DNA of 64,000 nt, from NCBI GenBank assembly GCA_947846985.1, contig CANTUZ010000014.1:11081837-11145836 (forward strand), written 5' to 3'. The position numbers and the translations under genes are program-made. The stretch comes from Fratercula arctica. Its lineage: Eukaryota; Chordata; Aves; Charadriiformes; Alcidae. The notes below the pieces were generated by a model. The model was not told the DNA's origin. It saw nothing but the letters and a program-made list of their open reading frames with translations, and ran no database searches. Of this stretch, positions 52,901 to 63,329 are shown one piece after another; position 1 is the first letter of the stretch, and every line of letters starts with the position of its first letter.

Positions 52901-55900
52901 CCCTAATTACTCTTTTTCTAATTACTGTGCTCTAATTCTTAATTATCTCTCTTCTGCGCCCCCCTAATTACCCCTCCTCAGCCCTAATTACCCCGCTAAT
53001 TGCCCCCTCTCCCCCCAGCGCTGCTGTCCCCGGCCGGCGCCAGCCTCTGCCTGCAGGTGGCGCTGCAGGTGCTGCACTGCAGCCAATCGCCCGCCTGCGC
53101 CCGCCTCTGCGACGCCCTCATTGGCCGCCTGGCCCCGCCCGGCCCCGCCCCCCACGGGGAGAGGTCAGTTCCCATTGGGCCTTACTGGGGAGGGAGGGCG
53201 GGGATTGGGCGCTGCGGGGGTGCTGATTGGCCGTCTGGCTCTGAGGGTGCCCTTCCATTGGCTGAGAGGCGTTTGGGGGTGGTTTCTGATTGGCTAGTGG
53301 GGTCCCAGGTGCCCTTTGCTGGTTGGCCGGCTCGCCATCGCTCCCCTCCCCATTGGCTAGTGTTCTTCGGGGCTGATGCTTGATTGGCCGGTGGTTTCCT
53401 GTGCCCGTTCCTGATTGGTTGGCGGATCTTTAGGCTGTTTTCAGTTGGTTGGTGGTTTGCGGGGCCGTTTCCTGATTGGCCGGGCGGCCTCAGGCACTGT
53501 TCGTGATTGGCTGGGGGAGTTTCGCCCTCTTCCCTATTGGCCGCGGTTTTCTGAAGGCAAATGCTGATTGGCCAGCCGCCCACCAGGCCCTTCCCCAGCG
53601 GGTAACGCTGTGACAACGCTGGCTGCTGATTGGTCGAAGGGCCCCAGGGGGGTCTGCCTGTGGATTTGGTGGGTGGGGGTAACCTGATTGGCCGGGTGCG
53701 GCGGGCGCCCGTTGCTGATTGGCTGCCGGCAGCGGGCTGGTGCGGGGGCTGCGGGACGCCGAGCGAGGGCGGCTACTGGAGGCGGCCATGACGGTGGCCG
53801 GGCCCCGGAGGCTGCGGCAGCTTTTCCGGGAGCAGCTGAAGGGCCGCCTGCGGGGCGTGGCCACCCACCGGCTGGCCAATCACGGCCTGCAGCGCCTGCT
53901 GGACCACGCCCCCCTTGATGTGGTAGGCGGGGCTTGAAAGGGTGGGGCCTGGGAGGGCCTTAAGGCGAGGGTGGGGCTTGGGGGTGGAGCTTAAGGTGAG
54001 GGTGGGGCTTGCGGTTGGAGCTTAAGGGGGTGGGTGGGGCTTAAGGAGGGGGTGGGGCTTGGGGGGTGGGGCTAAAGGGGTGGGGCTTAAGAAGGGTGGG
54101 ACTCAATGGGGAGGTGCCTAAGGGGAGGGGCTTAAGGGGGAGGGAGGGGCTGAAGGGGGAGGGGCCTCAGGGGAAGGTAAAGCCTATTGGGCGGGATGTT
54201 TGGGGCGGAGCTTAGTAGGGAGGGGCAGATGTGGGCGGGGCTATTGTGGGCATCATCCCCCTCGGGGGCGGGGCTTACAGCGCGAAGGTGCAGGCTATTG
54301 GCTGGGCCCGGCGGGGGGAGGCGGGGCTTACTGGGAGGAGTGGGTGGGGTCCCACAGGGGTTGGGCGGGGCTGACGCCGGCTCCGCCCCCCCCTTCCCCC
54401 CCCTCCTTCTTCCTCCCACAGGTTAGGGAGGTGCTGTCGGAGCTGGGCCCCGCCCTGGCCGAGCCCTTGGCTAGTGGCCACCCCGGGGTGGTGGCCGCCC
54501 TCGTGGCCGCCTGCCGCCGCCACCCTCCCCTCCAGCAGGAGGCGCTGCGCTGCCTCTTCCAGGTAGGCCCCGCCCACTCTTACCCCCCAGCTCCGCCCCA
54601 TTGCCTCCCTTTCGCTTCGGCCACGCCCCCTTTCTCCTAAGCCCCGCCCACACACCCTAATAAGGCCCCTATGGAGGGCAGGCAGGCCACGCCCCCCTCG
54701 GTTCAAGCCACGCCCCCTCGGTTCAAGCCACGCCCCCTCGGTTCAAGCCACGCCCCCTCGGTTCAAGCCACGCCACCCCCAAGCCCCGCCCAGCTTCATG
54801 CCGGCTGCCTATTGGCTGGGGCAAAAAGGGTGGGGCCACTTCAAAAAGTGTTGCCCTTTTAAGGCAGGGGGAGTGTTGGTCTTCACCGGGCCACGCCCCT
54901 CTCAGAAGCCACACCCACCTCCCAGCTCCGCCCCCTCCCGCTCCTCCCCTTGGTCCTAGTGCTCCTCCTCGCTCTTCAGCTCAGGCCCCGCCCCTTTTCA
55001 CCCAGGCCCCGCCCCCTCCCCCTCAGAGGCCCCTCCCTAAGCCCCGCCCTCTTTCTCCTTTCTCCTCCAATAGGCTTTCGGCTGCTGGGAACCGCCCGAG
55101 CGCCGCCGGGGCTGCGTGGGGCTCCTGGCCGGGCTCCGCCCCTTCGGGGGCGGGGACAAGGTTGCGGAGGGGGCGGAGCCAGAGGTGAGGGGCGGGGCGT
55201 AGGGGGAGAGTGGGCGGAGCTTCCTCACCCCCTCCTTCTTCCCCCCCCCCCCCCGCCCCTCCGTTTGCCCCCTGAGCCCCTACTTTGCCCCCCTGGCCCC
55301 CCCCCCGGTTGCCCCCAGTCCCCTCTAAGTTGCCCCCGCCCCCCCCCCCAGCACCTTTAACAACTTCTAAAACTGCCCTAAACGCAATATTTAAGTTTTT
55401 CGCCCAATTATTCGTCCCCTAATCCTGCTAATTGCTCCCTAAACCCCTTATTTATCCGCTGGGGGGGGGGGGCGCTTTTGGGACTTCCTCGTCCTTCCTA
55501 TTGCCCCCAACCCCTTTAATTACCCCCGAATTACCCCCCAGAGCGCTTTTTTTACCCCCCCCCCGACTCCTTTTTCTGTTTCCCTCTCCGCCCCAAAATC
55601 CCTCCCGGGGGGCTTTCGGGGCCACCTGACCCCCTTATTTGCCCCCAATCCCCTCTAAGTTGCCCCCGTGGCCCCCCCCCCTTGTTTCCTGCTACCCTTA
55701 ACGGCTCTTCTAACCGCCCTAAAAAACTTATTTCATTCTTTTTCACAACGATTTGCCCCCCCACCCCCCTAATTATCCCCTATTCCCTTTATTTGGCCTC
55801 TTCACGCCCCTCGGGGGGGGCTTTTGGGACCTCCCTGTCCTTTTTTTTGCCCCCCGTCTCTTCAATTGCCCCCCATTTACCCCCCCAACCCCCTTTTTCC

Positions 55901-56846
55901 TGCCCCCCAGCCCCCTTTTCTGTTTATTTATCTGCCCCGGGACCCCCCAGGTGGGGTTTTGGGGCCGCCCCCCCCCCCCGACTCCTCCTCTTGCCCCCCA
56001 CCGCAGCCCTCGCTGGGGTCCGTCACCCTCCACGGCTCCCTCCTGCTCCAGCACCTCCTGCACTTCGGGGACCCGACGCCGGTGCTGGGGGGGCTGGAGG
56101 CGCTGCCCCCCCCCGCCCTGGTCGCCCTGGCCCGCAGCCCCCCCGGCAGCCGGGTTTGGGACGCTCTGCTGGCCTCCCCCACCGTCCCGGCCCGCGCCCG
56201 GCGCCGCCTCCTGCGCAAGCTCAAGGTAAGGTTGGCTCCTCGGTGCCGTTTTTGGGGCCGGATCCGGGTTTATGGGGATTTTTTGGGGGCGGTTTCAAGC
56301 GCCCCCCTCCCAAGACGGGTGGCGGTTTCAGGGCTCCCCGTTCCGCTTTGGGAGGGTGCCCAGCCCCTCCCTTAAAGTGGGAGGGACTAGCGCCCTATTC
56401 AGCTGCTTTTAAGGCTCCTCCCCTTGCTGACATCACTCCTCCCCTTGCTGACGTCACTTCCTGCGTTGTCCCCGCCCCCCCGCAGGGTCACTTCCTCTCC
56501 CTGGCCTGTCACCGCAACGGCAGCCGCGTCCTCGACGCCATCTGGGCCTCGGCCTCCGCCCCGGCCCGCGCCGCCATTGCCGAGGAGCTGGGTGAGTGCG
56601 ACGACGCCACGGCGGAGGGGACCCTGGCGCCCGGGCCACGCCCTAACACCCCCCCCCCCCCCGCCTCCTTTTCCCTCCTACCCCACAGCATCCCAGTGCC
56701 ACGCCCTGCGGAGCGACCCCCACGGCCGGGGGGTGGCCCGTACCTTGGACCTCGACCTTTTCCTGCGGCGGCGGCGAGCGTGGGAGCGGCTCCAGGCGGC
56801 CCCTGGACGCCGCCGCGGCCTCCTGGGACCCCTCCTGCAAGACTGA
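49974..56846 (+). CDS. NOP9: Nucleolar protein 9 (Pumilio-like)
   Basis: Pumilio-repeat RNA-binding protein needed for 18S rRNA maturation; yeast Nop9 binds near the ITS1 cleavage site. Ten exons, all in phase, 589 aa (human 636): 49974-50103, 51126-51515, 52168-52347, 53019-53163, 53733-53922, 54422-54562, 55074-55184, 56007-56225, 56486-56591 and 56689-56846. Recognisable blocks: AGYFRRALETL (human LGYFRRALSAL), HPAGSFVVRGLLRLLGG, LCLQVALQVLHCSQ, CDALIGRL, LANHGLQRLLD, GHPGVVAALVAACRR, GSLLLQHLLHFGDP, LACHRNGSRVLDAIWAS, and the C-terminus LGPLLQD (human LNSILED). Exon 3 carries a 21-base in-frame repeat encoding about four GAEPSAK-type heptads, absent from human. The start follows a CCGCC Kozak. 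Confidence 0.96.
50110..50930. repeat. About 40-bp G-rich minisatellite in NOP9 intron 1
   Basis: Units such as GGGGGCTCCCTGAGGGGGG, TTTGGGGTCTCTCAGCAGA. About nine regular copies to 50450, then diverged 60-base copies with TTTTGGGGGTCTCTGAGC. Sense strand is G-rich. Confidence 0.88.
51525..52100. repeat. G-rich low-complexity sequence in NOP9 intron 2
   Basis: Loose GGGGCATTTGGGGGG, GGGTCTGGGGCAGGTTTGGG and GGGGCAATTGGGGG words with G runs up to 15. Candidate G-quadruplex or R-loop sequence on the sense strand. Confidence 0.7.
52205..52290 (+). repeat. In-frame 21-bp coding repeat in NOP9 exon 3
   Basis: Four imperfect copies of GGGGCGGAGCCATCGGCGAA (plus one base), encoding GAEPSAK-like heptads inside a hydrophilic linker before the PUM block. 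Length is a multiple of three, so copy-number change would not break the frame. Confidence 0.85.
52370..53000. repeat. CCCCTAATTACCCC repeats in NOP9 intron 3
   Basis: Loose CTAATTACC/CTAATTGCCCC words, about 35 copies, less C-homopolymeric than the matching array in TGM1 intron 2. Confidence 0.75.
53164..53732 (+). promoter_or_regulatory. Array of CTGATTGGCY (NF-Y-like) motifs in NOP9 intron 4
   Basis: About 15 ATTGG/GTTGG boxes in the same orientation at 25-65 base spacing, for example 53226, 53257, 53289, 53352, 53379, 53414, 53475, 53507 and 53567. Many read CTGATTGGCCR, the full NF-Y consensus. The surrounding sequence is diverged, so the motif is more conserved than the unit. Regulatory use is inferred. 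Confidence 0.6.
54675..54775. repeat. 20-bp tandem repeat in NOP9 intron 6
   Basis: Five near-perfect copies of CACGCCCCCTCGGTTCAAGC. GGTTCAAG resembles a tRNA B-box fragment, but no tRNA fold is present. Confidence 0.9.
55240..56000. other. NOP9 intron 7, low-complexity without a gene
   Basis: C-rich tracts with TTTATTTG and AATTACCCCC words. Two loosely similar halves of about 350 bases share GGGGCTTTYGGG and TTCTGTTTYYCT, suggesting an old duplication. No coding signal. Confidence 0.5.
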
Positions 56847-56869
56847 CACCCTCCGCCCCCGGGTGGGGA

Positions 56870-57455
56870 GAGAGAGGAGCCGCCACGGAGAGGTGCCCTC
56901 TTGGAGGACTGTGGGACACAAAGATGGGGGACGGAGAGAGAGAGCAGCTCCTTGGGGCGACAGAGAGGCGTCATGGAGGACTATGGGACACAAAGATGGG
57001 GGACGGAGAGAGAGAGCGGCTCCTTGGGGCGACAGAGAGGCGTCGTGGAGGACTACGGGACACCAAGAGGAGGGACGGAGAGACAGAGCGGCTCCTTGGT
57101 GGGATGTAAGTGCCTTCCTGGAGGATTGTGGGACACAAAGATGGGGGACGGAGAGAGAGAGCGGCTCCTTGGGGCGACAGAGAGGCGTCATGGAGGACTA
57201 TGGGACACAAAGATGGGGGACGGAGAGAGAGAGCGGCTCCTTGGGGCGACAGAGAGGCGTCGTGGAGGACTATGGGCCACAAAGATGGGGGACAGAGAGA
57301 GAGAGCGGCTCCTTGGAGCGACAGAGAGGCGTCGTGGAGGACCGTAGGACACAAAGATGGGGGACAGAGAGAGAGAGCGGCTCCTTGGAGCGACAGAGAG
57401 GCGTCGTGGAGGACCGTAGGACACAAAGAGGAGGGATGGAGGGAGAGAGCGGCTC
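56870..57455. repeat. 72-bp satellite in the NOP9 3' flank
   Basis: About eight copies, 69-74 bases, with GACAGAGAGGCGTCATGGAG, GACTATGGGACACAAAGATG and GGGGACGGAGAGAGAGAGCG. It begins 25 bases after the NOP9 stop, so it is probably 3' UTR. Long open frames over it are repeat-generated. Confidence 0.92.
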
Positions 57456-57541
57456 CTGAGCCCATCCAGACCCCGACCGGCCGCTCTGGCCCCTCTTCCC
57501 CCCCCATCTCGTCTGCTCCGGCCCCGCCCAACCCCACTGCA

Positions 57542-57621
57542 GGGCTGGTGGCCTGCGCCAGGACCACGGAGCTGCTGGAGGACTCGGCGCCAGAGAGGAC
57601 CCTTCCGGAGCCCGTCCTCAC
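57542..57621 (+). other. Exon-like segment between NOP9 and CIDEB
   Basis: Bounded by an acceptor (CCCACTGCAG) and a donor (CAC/GTGAGC), with an open frame reading LVACARTTELLEDSAPERT. It could be an alternative or 3' UTR exon of NOP9, or chance. I do not recognise the peptide. Confidence 0.25.
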
Positions 57622-57714
57622 GTGAGCACCATAGAGTTCTCTCCAGGGGGGGGACGCTCTGGTACCTCATGCCCAGCTCTTGTCTGCTCCCGCTCTCCCA
57701 AAATGGCTTTTTTT

Positions 57715-57720
57715 AGTAAA
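57715..57720 (+). terminator. Possible NOP9 poly(A) signal (variant)
   Basis: AGTAAA followed by a T-rich stretch (TTTTTTCCCG, then TTTTATTTTTTTG). It would give a NOP9 3' UTR of about 0.9 kb. Only a candidate. Confidence 0.35.
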
Positions 57721-57899
57721 TCCATGGGGTTTTTTCCCGTTTTTCTCTTTTATTTTTTTGTTTCTGAGGAGGTGGAGCTTCACCCCTTGGTCCCTCCCTG
57801 CAGAGCTCTGGGTCTCCCCGCCGGCGGCCATGTTGTCCCCCCCGGGGTTGGGGGAGGGGGGGGTGCTCTCCAAAGCGCGTGGGGGGCTGCTTCTGGCCG

Positions 57900-57905
57900 T
57901 TTATT
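57900..57905 (-). terminator. Poly(A) signal of CIDEB
   Basis: AATAAA on the minus strand, about 70 bases after the CIDEB stop. A second AATAAA on the same strand lies at 57754-57749. NOP9 and CIDEB converge here. Confidence 0.75.
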
Positions 57906-57974
57906 GGGGAAAAAAGGAGAAGGAAAAGGCTGGGAATCGGGGCAAAAAGGAGGCGGGGCGCGAGGCGGGGGGGG

Positions 57975-60900
57975 TCAGCGGTCACAGGTCACGCCGTGGG
58001 GCGGAGGCCCCTCCAGGAGGCGGCGGAGGGCGGTGGAGAGGGTCAGGAGGCTCTGCCCCACGGCGCGTGTCACAGCTGCCAGCAGCCGCAGCAGCTCCCT
58101 GGGCGGGGGGGGAAGAGAAAAGGGGGGGCTCAGGGCTGCCCCGTGGGGCTCCCCCAGCCTCCGCCCCCATGGGGTGTCCGTGGGGCAGATACCGACTCTA
58201 TGGGGCAGGAGAAGTTGCCTTGGGGAAGACCTTCTCCTGCCCCACCTGAACCCGTGTGGGGAGAAGGGTCAACAGGACCAACCCCCCCACCAACGGGGCT
58301 TTCTGTGGGGCAGGAGAAGACCCCGTGGGGCAGACACCCAACTCTATAGGGCAGGAGAAGACCCCGTGGGGCAAGACCTTCTCCTGCCCCACCTGAATCC
58401 CCACGAGGAGAAGGGTCAACAGGGGCAACCCCCCCGCCAACGGGGCTTTCTGTGGGGCAGGAGAAGACCCCATGGGGCAGACACCCAACTCTGTGGGGCA
58501 GGAGAAGACCCCATGGGGCAGATACCGACTGTATGGGGCAGGAGACAACCCCGTGGGGCAAGACCTTCTCCTGCCCCACGTGAATCCCCACGAGGAGAAG
58601 GGTCAACAGGACCAACCCCCCCACCAACGGGGCTTTCTGTGGGGCAGGAGAAGACCCCATGGGGCAGACACCCAACTCTATGGGGCAGGAGAAGACCCCG
58701 TGGGGCAAGACCTTCTCCTGCCCCACCTGAATCCCCACGAGGAGAAGGGTCAACAGGGGCAACCCCCCCACCAACGGGGCTTTCTGTGGGGCAGGAGACG
58801 ACCCCATGGGGCAGATACCCAACTCTATGGGGCAGGAGAAGACCCCGTGGGGCAAGACCTTCTCCTGCCCCACCTGAACCCGTGTGGGGAGAAGGGTCAA
58901 CAGGACCAACCCCCCCACCAACGGGGCTTTCTGTGGGGCAGGAGAAGACCCCGTGGGGCAAGACCTTCTGCCCCACCTGAACCCTTGCGAGGAGAAGGAT
59001 GGATGGTGCCCCCCCCCCCCCCCCGCAGGGTCTCCCCATGGGTCAGAGCCCCCCCCCCCCGCCCCCCCCCCACTGTACCTGAGGAGGCGCTCGGGGCCCA
59101 GCCCCCCCACGTCCCACCGCAGCCCCTTGACGGCCGCCGTCACCCGCAGCTGCCCCACCAGCTCCTGGGGGCTCGCCTTGGCCAGGGCCACCGTCACCCG
59201 GGCCACCTCCTCCCCCCGCGCCCGGGGGGGCTCAGCCTCCCAGTACGGCCCAGTCTGCTGCTGGTGGGGGGGGGGGGGTCCAAGAGGAGGAATTTGGGGT
59301 TAATTAGCTCCTAATTGAGTTATGGCGGGGGTTGTGGGGGGGGGGGGGGGGGGGGTTTGGGGGTCTCACCTTGGGGGGCTCCCAGCGCTGCCCCGGGGCC
59401 AGGGCCATGAGGGGGGTGTGGGGGGGCAGCGCCCCGAAAAACCCCTCGCTCTCCACCGCCGTCCCGTCCTCCGCCAGCACCAGCGTCACGAGCGGGCCCA
59501 GCCTCAGCCCTTCCCCCGCCTGCCCCGGGGGGGGGCAATTAGGGGGGTTGGGGGGGGCAATTAGGGGGCTCAGGGGCAATTAGGGGGGTCGGGGGGGCAA
59601 TTAGGGGGGTCGGGGGGAGGCAATTAGAGGGGTCGGGGGCAATTAGGGGGGTCGGGGGGGGCAATTAGGGGGGTAATTAGGGGGCTCGGGTGGGCAATTA
59701 GGGGGGTCGGGGGCAATTAGGGGGGTCGGGGGGGGTCAATTAGGGGGGTCGGGGGGGCAATTGGGGGGGTCGGGAGCTGCAATTAAGGGGGTCGGGGGGG
59801 CAATTAGGGGGGTCGGGGGGGGTTGGGGGGGGCAATTAGAGGGGTTGGGGCAACTAGAGGGGTCGGGGGCAATTAGGGGGCTCGGGGGCAATTGGGGGGT
59901 CGGGGGGGCAATTGGGGGGGCAATTAGGGGGGTCGGGGGGCCAATTAGGGGGTCGGGGGCAATTAGGGGGTTCGGGGGGGGCAATTAGGGGGGTCGGGGG
60001 CAATTAGGGGGGTCGGGGGGGCAATTAGGGAGGTCGGGGGGGGCAATTAGGGGGGTCAGGGGCAATTAGGGGGCTCAGGGTCAATTAGGGGGGTCGGGGG
60101 GGCAATTAGGGGTGTCGGGGGCTGCAATTAGGGGGCTCGGGGGGCAATTAGGGGGCTCAGGGGCAATTAGGGGGGACGGGGGGAGGCAATTAGAGGGGTT
60201 GGGGGCAATTAGGGGGGTCAGGGGGGACGGGGGGGGCAATTAGGGGGGTCGGGGGCAATTAGGGGGCTCGGGGGGTCAATTAGGGGGGTCGAGGGGGCAA
60301 TTAGGGGGGTAATTAGGGGGCTCGAGTGGGCAATTAGGGGGGTCGGGGGGGCAATTGGGGGGTCGGGGGGGCAATTAGGGGGCTCGGGGGCCAATTAGGG
60401 GGTCGGGGGCAATTAGGGGGGTCCGGGGGGGCAATTAGGGGGCTCGGGGGGGGGCAATTGGGTTCGGGGGGGCAATTAGGGGGGTTGGGGGCAATTAGGG
60501 GGGTCGGGGGGTCAATTAGGGGGGTCGGGGGCTGCAATTAGGGGGGTTGGGGGCAATTGGGGGGGGTCGGGGGGGGGTAATTAGGGGGGTCGGGGGCAAT
60601 TAGGGGTGTCCAGGGCTGCAATTAGGGGGCTCGGGGGGGGCAATTAGGGGTGCGGGGGGTAATTAGGGGTGGGGGGGGGGGGGGTGTCACCTGCTCCCGC
60701 AGCTCCTGCAGGCTGGTGGCCACCAGGCCCCGGGGCCGGCCCCGCCGCTGGTCACACACCCAGAAGGGCCGAGGCCGGGGGGCCGGGGGGGGCCAAACCC
60801 GACGGGCCACCGCCCTGGGGGGGGGGGGGTGGTCACGGGCCAGTGAGGGGGCTGCTGGCCCCCGTAGCCACCCGTGTGCAAAACGGCAGCCCCCCCCCCG

Positions 60901-61976
60901 CCCCAGCGAGCCCCACGGCCAACATGGTGGCCCCCGGAGCCCCCCTGCCCCGAATCCAACACGGTGGTCCCTATAGCCCCCCACCATGCCATGGTGGCCC
61001 CCATGGACCCCCAAATCCAACATGGCAGCCCCCTGAACCCCCCAAATCCATCATGGCAGCCCCCCATGGACCCCCAAATCCAACATGGCAGCCCCCTGAA
61101 CCCCCCAAATCCAACATGGCAGCCTCCATGGACCCCCAAATCCATCATGGCAGCCCCCCAAACCCCCCAATCCAACATGGCAGCCCCCTGAACCCCCCAA
61201 ATCCAACATGGCAGCCCCCCTGAACCCCCCAAATCCATCATGGCAGCCCCCCAAACCCCCCAAATCCATCATGGCAGCCCCCTGAACCCCCCCAAATCCA
61301 ACATGGCAGCCCCCCATGGACCCCCAAATCCAACATGGCAGCCCCCTGACCCCCCCAAATCCATCATGGCAGCCCCCCAAACCCCCCCAAATCCAACATG
61401 GCAGCCCCCTGAATCCCCCAAATCCATCATGGCAGCCCCCATGGACCCCCAAATCCAACATGGCAGCCCCCCGAACCCCTCAAATTCAATATGGCAGCCC
61501 CCTGAACCCCCCAAATCCAATATGGCAGCCCCCTGAACCCCCCCAAATCCATCATGGCAGCCCCCCAAACCCCCCCAAATCCATCATGGCAGCCCCCCAA
61601 ACCCCCCAATCCAACATGGCAGCCCCCATGGACCCCCAAATCCATCATGGCAGCCCCCCAAACCCCCCAAATCCAACATGGCAGCCCCCCATGGACCCCC
61701 AAATCCAACATGGCAGCCCCCTGAACCCCCCAATCCAACATGGCAGCCCCCATGGACCCCCAAATCCAACATGGCAGCCCCCCAATGGACCCCCAAATCC
61801 ATCATGGCAGCCCCCATGGACCCCCCAAATCCATCATGGCAGCCCCCTGAACCCCCCAAATCCAACATGGCAGCCCCCTGACCCCCCTAAATCCATCATG
61901 GCAGCCCCCCGAACCCCCCAAATCCAAGCTGGCGCCCCCCCCCCGAGCCCCCCCCGCCTCACCGCAGCACGTCCAT
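57975..61976 (-). CDS. CIDEB: Cell death-inducing DFFA-like effector B
   Basis: CIDE family protein of ER and lipid droplets; in mammals it acts in VLDL lipidation in liver. Five exons, all in phase, 197 aa (human 219): 61976-61963 (MDVLR, split codon), 60814-60691, 59519-59370, 59260-59079 and 58098-57975. The CIDE-N domain spans about residues 8-95: [20 protein letters not shown] (human GRRVWTSAPPPQRPFRVCD) and [19 protein letters not shown] (human LTLVLEEDGTAVDSEDFF). CIDE-C follows: [39 protein letters not shown]. The N-terminal leader is shorter than human, and the link between CIDE-N and CIDE-C is Gln/Gly/Pro-rich. No frame defect. Shares a promoter with NOP10. Confidence 0.95.
58190..59035. 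repeat. GGGGCAGGAGAAGACCCCGT minisatellite in CIDEB intron 4
   Basis: About 180-base higher-order copies (about five) with ACCTTCTCCTGCCCCACCTG, GAGAAGGGTCAACAGG, ACCAACGGGGCTTTCTGTGG and several GGGGCAGGAGAAGACCCC words. The complementary words CTTCTCCTGCCCC and GGGGCAGGAGAAG within one unit can form hairpins. Confidence 0.9.
59525..60680. repeat. CAATTAGGGGGGTCGGGGG minisatellite in CIDEB intron 2
   Basis: About 55 copies of a 16-23 base unit. Every copy has two runs of at least four G, so the plus strand (antisense to CIDEB) is an almost continuous G-quadruplex candidate. Confidence 0.92.
60915..61935. repeat. AAATCCAACATGGCAGCCCC minisatellite in CIDEB intron 1
   Basis: About 31 units of 28-37 bases: CCCCCAAATCCAACATGGC, AGCCCCCTGAACCC or ATGGACC. 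CATGGCAGCC alternates with ATCATGGCAGCC. Minus strand gives GGCTGCCATG words. Confidence 0.92.
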
Positions 61977-62588
61977 GCCGGGGGGGGGGACACACACACA
62001 ACTCAGGCCTCCGGGAGGGGACCCCGGCCTCCGGGACGGGGGTCAAAGTCCAAAGGTCACGGGGCGGGGCCGCTCCAGCGGAGGACTCAGGCGGCCAATA
62101 ACCGCCCCCGGGAACGGCTGGGCCCCCCGGCCCCCCCCCCCCCCCCCCCCCCCAATCCCGGGACCCCTATTTCGCCCACCTGCCCCTCTACTCCCCACCC
62201 CCCCCCCCGGGGACTCCATTTCCCATCATCCTCAGCGCCCCCCCCGGCGGAAGCCACGCCTCCTTCCCCCATTCATCTCCCAGCGTGGCCACGCCCCCTC
62301 CGCCACTCACCGCCCCCCTCCCCTCCGAGGCCACGCCCCCTCCCTTGCGCTCCCGAGGCCACGCCCCCTCCGCCAATCACCGCCCCCTCCCCTCCGAGGC
62401 CACGCCCCCTCCCTTGCGCTCCCGAGGCCCACGCCCCTCCGCCAATCACCGCCCCCCTCCCCGCCGAGGCCACGCCCCCTCCGCCAATCACCGCCCCCCA
62501 CCCCACCCGAGTCCGCCTCCTTCCCGTCGTGCCCCGCGCGGGCCCCGCCCTCCTCCTTCCCATCAACCCCTGCGGCGGCGGCGGCGCC
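61977..62588. promoter_or_regulatory. Shared promoter of CIDEB (minus) and NOP10 (plus)
   Basis: 612 bases between start codons. CCAAT boxes at 62095, 62373, 62442 and 62484, most in the word CCGCCAATCACCGCC, plus many GGCCACGCCCCCTCC GC-boxes. The block 62283-62500 is a roughly 55-70 base tandem repeat of these elements, so promoter elements themselves are amplified. No TATA box. Confidence 0.6.
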
Positions 62589-62889
62589 ATGTTCCTGCAG
62601 TGCTACAGCGACGAGCGCGGCGAGCGCGTCTACACCCTCAAGGTACCGGGGAGAACGGGCCGGGAGGGACCCCGGAGGGGACCGGGAGGGACACCCGGCC
62701 TCACCCCCGTCTCCTTTCCCCCCTTTCCCCCTTCCCCCCCCCCCGCAGAAGGTGTCCCCGGCCGGCCAACCCACCCGCTCGGCCCACCCGGCCCGCTTCT
62801 CCCCCGACGACAAGTTCTCCCGGCACCGCCTGGCGCTGAAGCGGCGGTTCGGCCTCCTGCCGGCCCAAGGGCCGCGACCCCTCCTCTGA
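62589..62889 (+). CDS. NOP10: NOP10 H/ACA ribonucleoprotein subunit
   Basis: Small core subunit of H/ACA snoRNPs and telomerase RNP; it bridges dyskerin and NHP2. Two exons, 62589-62642 and 62749-62889, in phase, 64 aa like human. Exon 1 reads [18 protein letters not shown] and exon 2 begins [20 protein letters not shown], ending with [11 protein letters not shown]; human has MFLQYYLNEQGDRVYTLK and [17 protein letters not shown]. The intron position after YTLK, and standard GT/AG ends, argue against a retrocopy. The linker region is more Gly/Ala/Arg-rich than human, as expected from high GC. Confidence 0.97.
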
Positions 62890-63001
62890 GAGAGCCTGGG
62901 GGTGGGCGAGGAAACCCCCACAACCGGGCCCTTCCCCCCGGAAAAGGCCGAGGGGGGGCGGCGGGGGGGGGGGGGGGAGGGGGATGTTCGCCGGGAACCG
63001 G

Positions 63002-63007
63002 AATAAA
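63002..63007 (+). terminator. Poly(A) signal of NOP10
   Basis: AATAAA 113 bases after the NOP10 stop codon. Confidence 0.85.
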
Positions 63008-63059
63008 GCGATAAAATGGCGGCGGCTCCGCGTGGTGAATGGAGGAGGGGGCGGGGCCG

Positions 63060-63170
63060 ACCGGGGGCACGCCCCCTTTCCCCGCGCCCCGCCCCCTTTC
63101 CCCGCGCCCCGCCCCCTTTCCCCCGCGCCCCGCCCCCTTTCCCCCCGCGCCCCGCCCCCTTTCCCCGCCC
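63060..63170. repeat. GCCCCGCCCCCTTTCCCCGC tandem repeat
   Basis: Five copies of about 21-23 bases just after the NOP10 poly(A) site. Confidence 0.85.
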
Positions 63171-63329
63171 TGTAAACCACGCCCCCTCCCGGAAAAAAAG
63201 CCACGCCCACCCCCGCAGCAGGGCCTAATTGGCCCCCGCCCACCCCCCCCGTGCGTGGCCCCGCCCCCTTCCGCAGGGGGCGTGGCCAAAGGCGGGCGCA
63301 GTCACTACCCCCCCCCCCCCCCCCCCCCT

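Noticed and set aside
54675..54775. tRNA-derived repeat suggested by GGTTCAAGC
   Set aside because: Only the B-box-like word is present; no A-box, no cloverleaf and no CCA-side stem.
57107..57625. Plus frames with HKDGGRRERAAPWGDREASW repeats
   Set aside because: Produced by the 72-bp satellite after the NOP9 stop; the three frames are all open to a similar degree.
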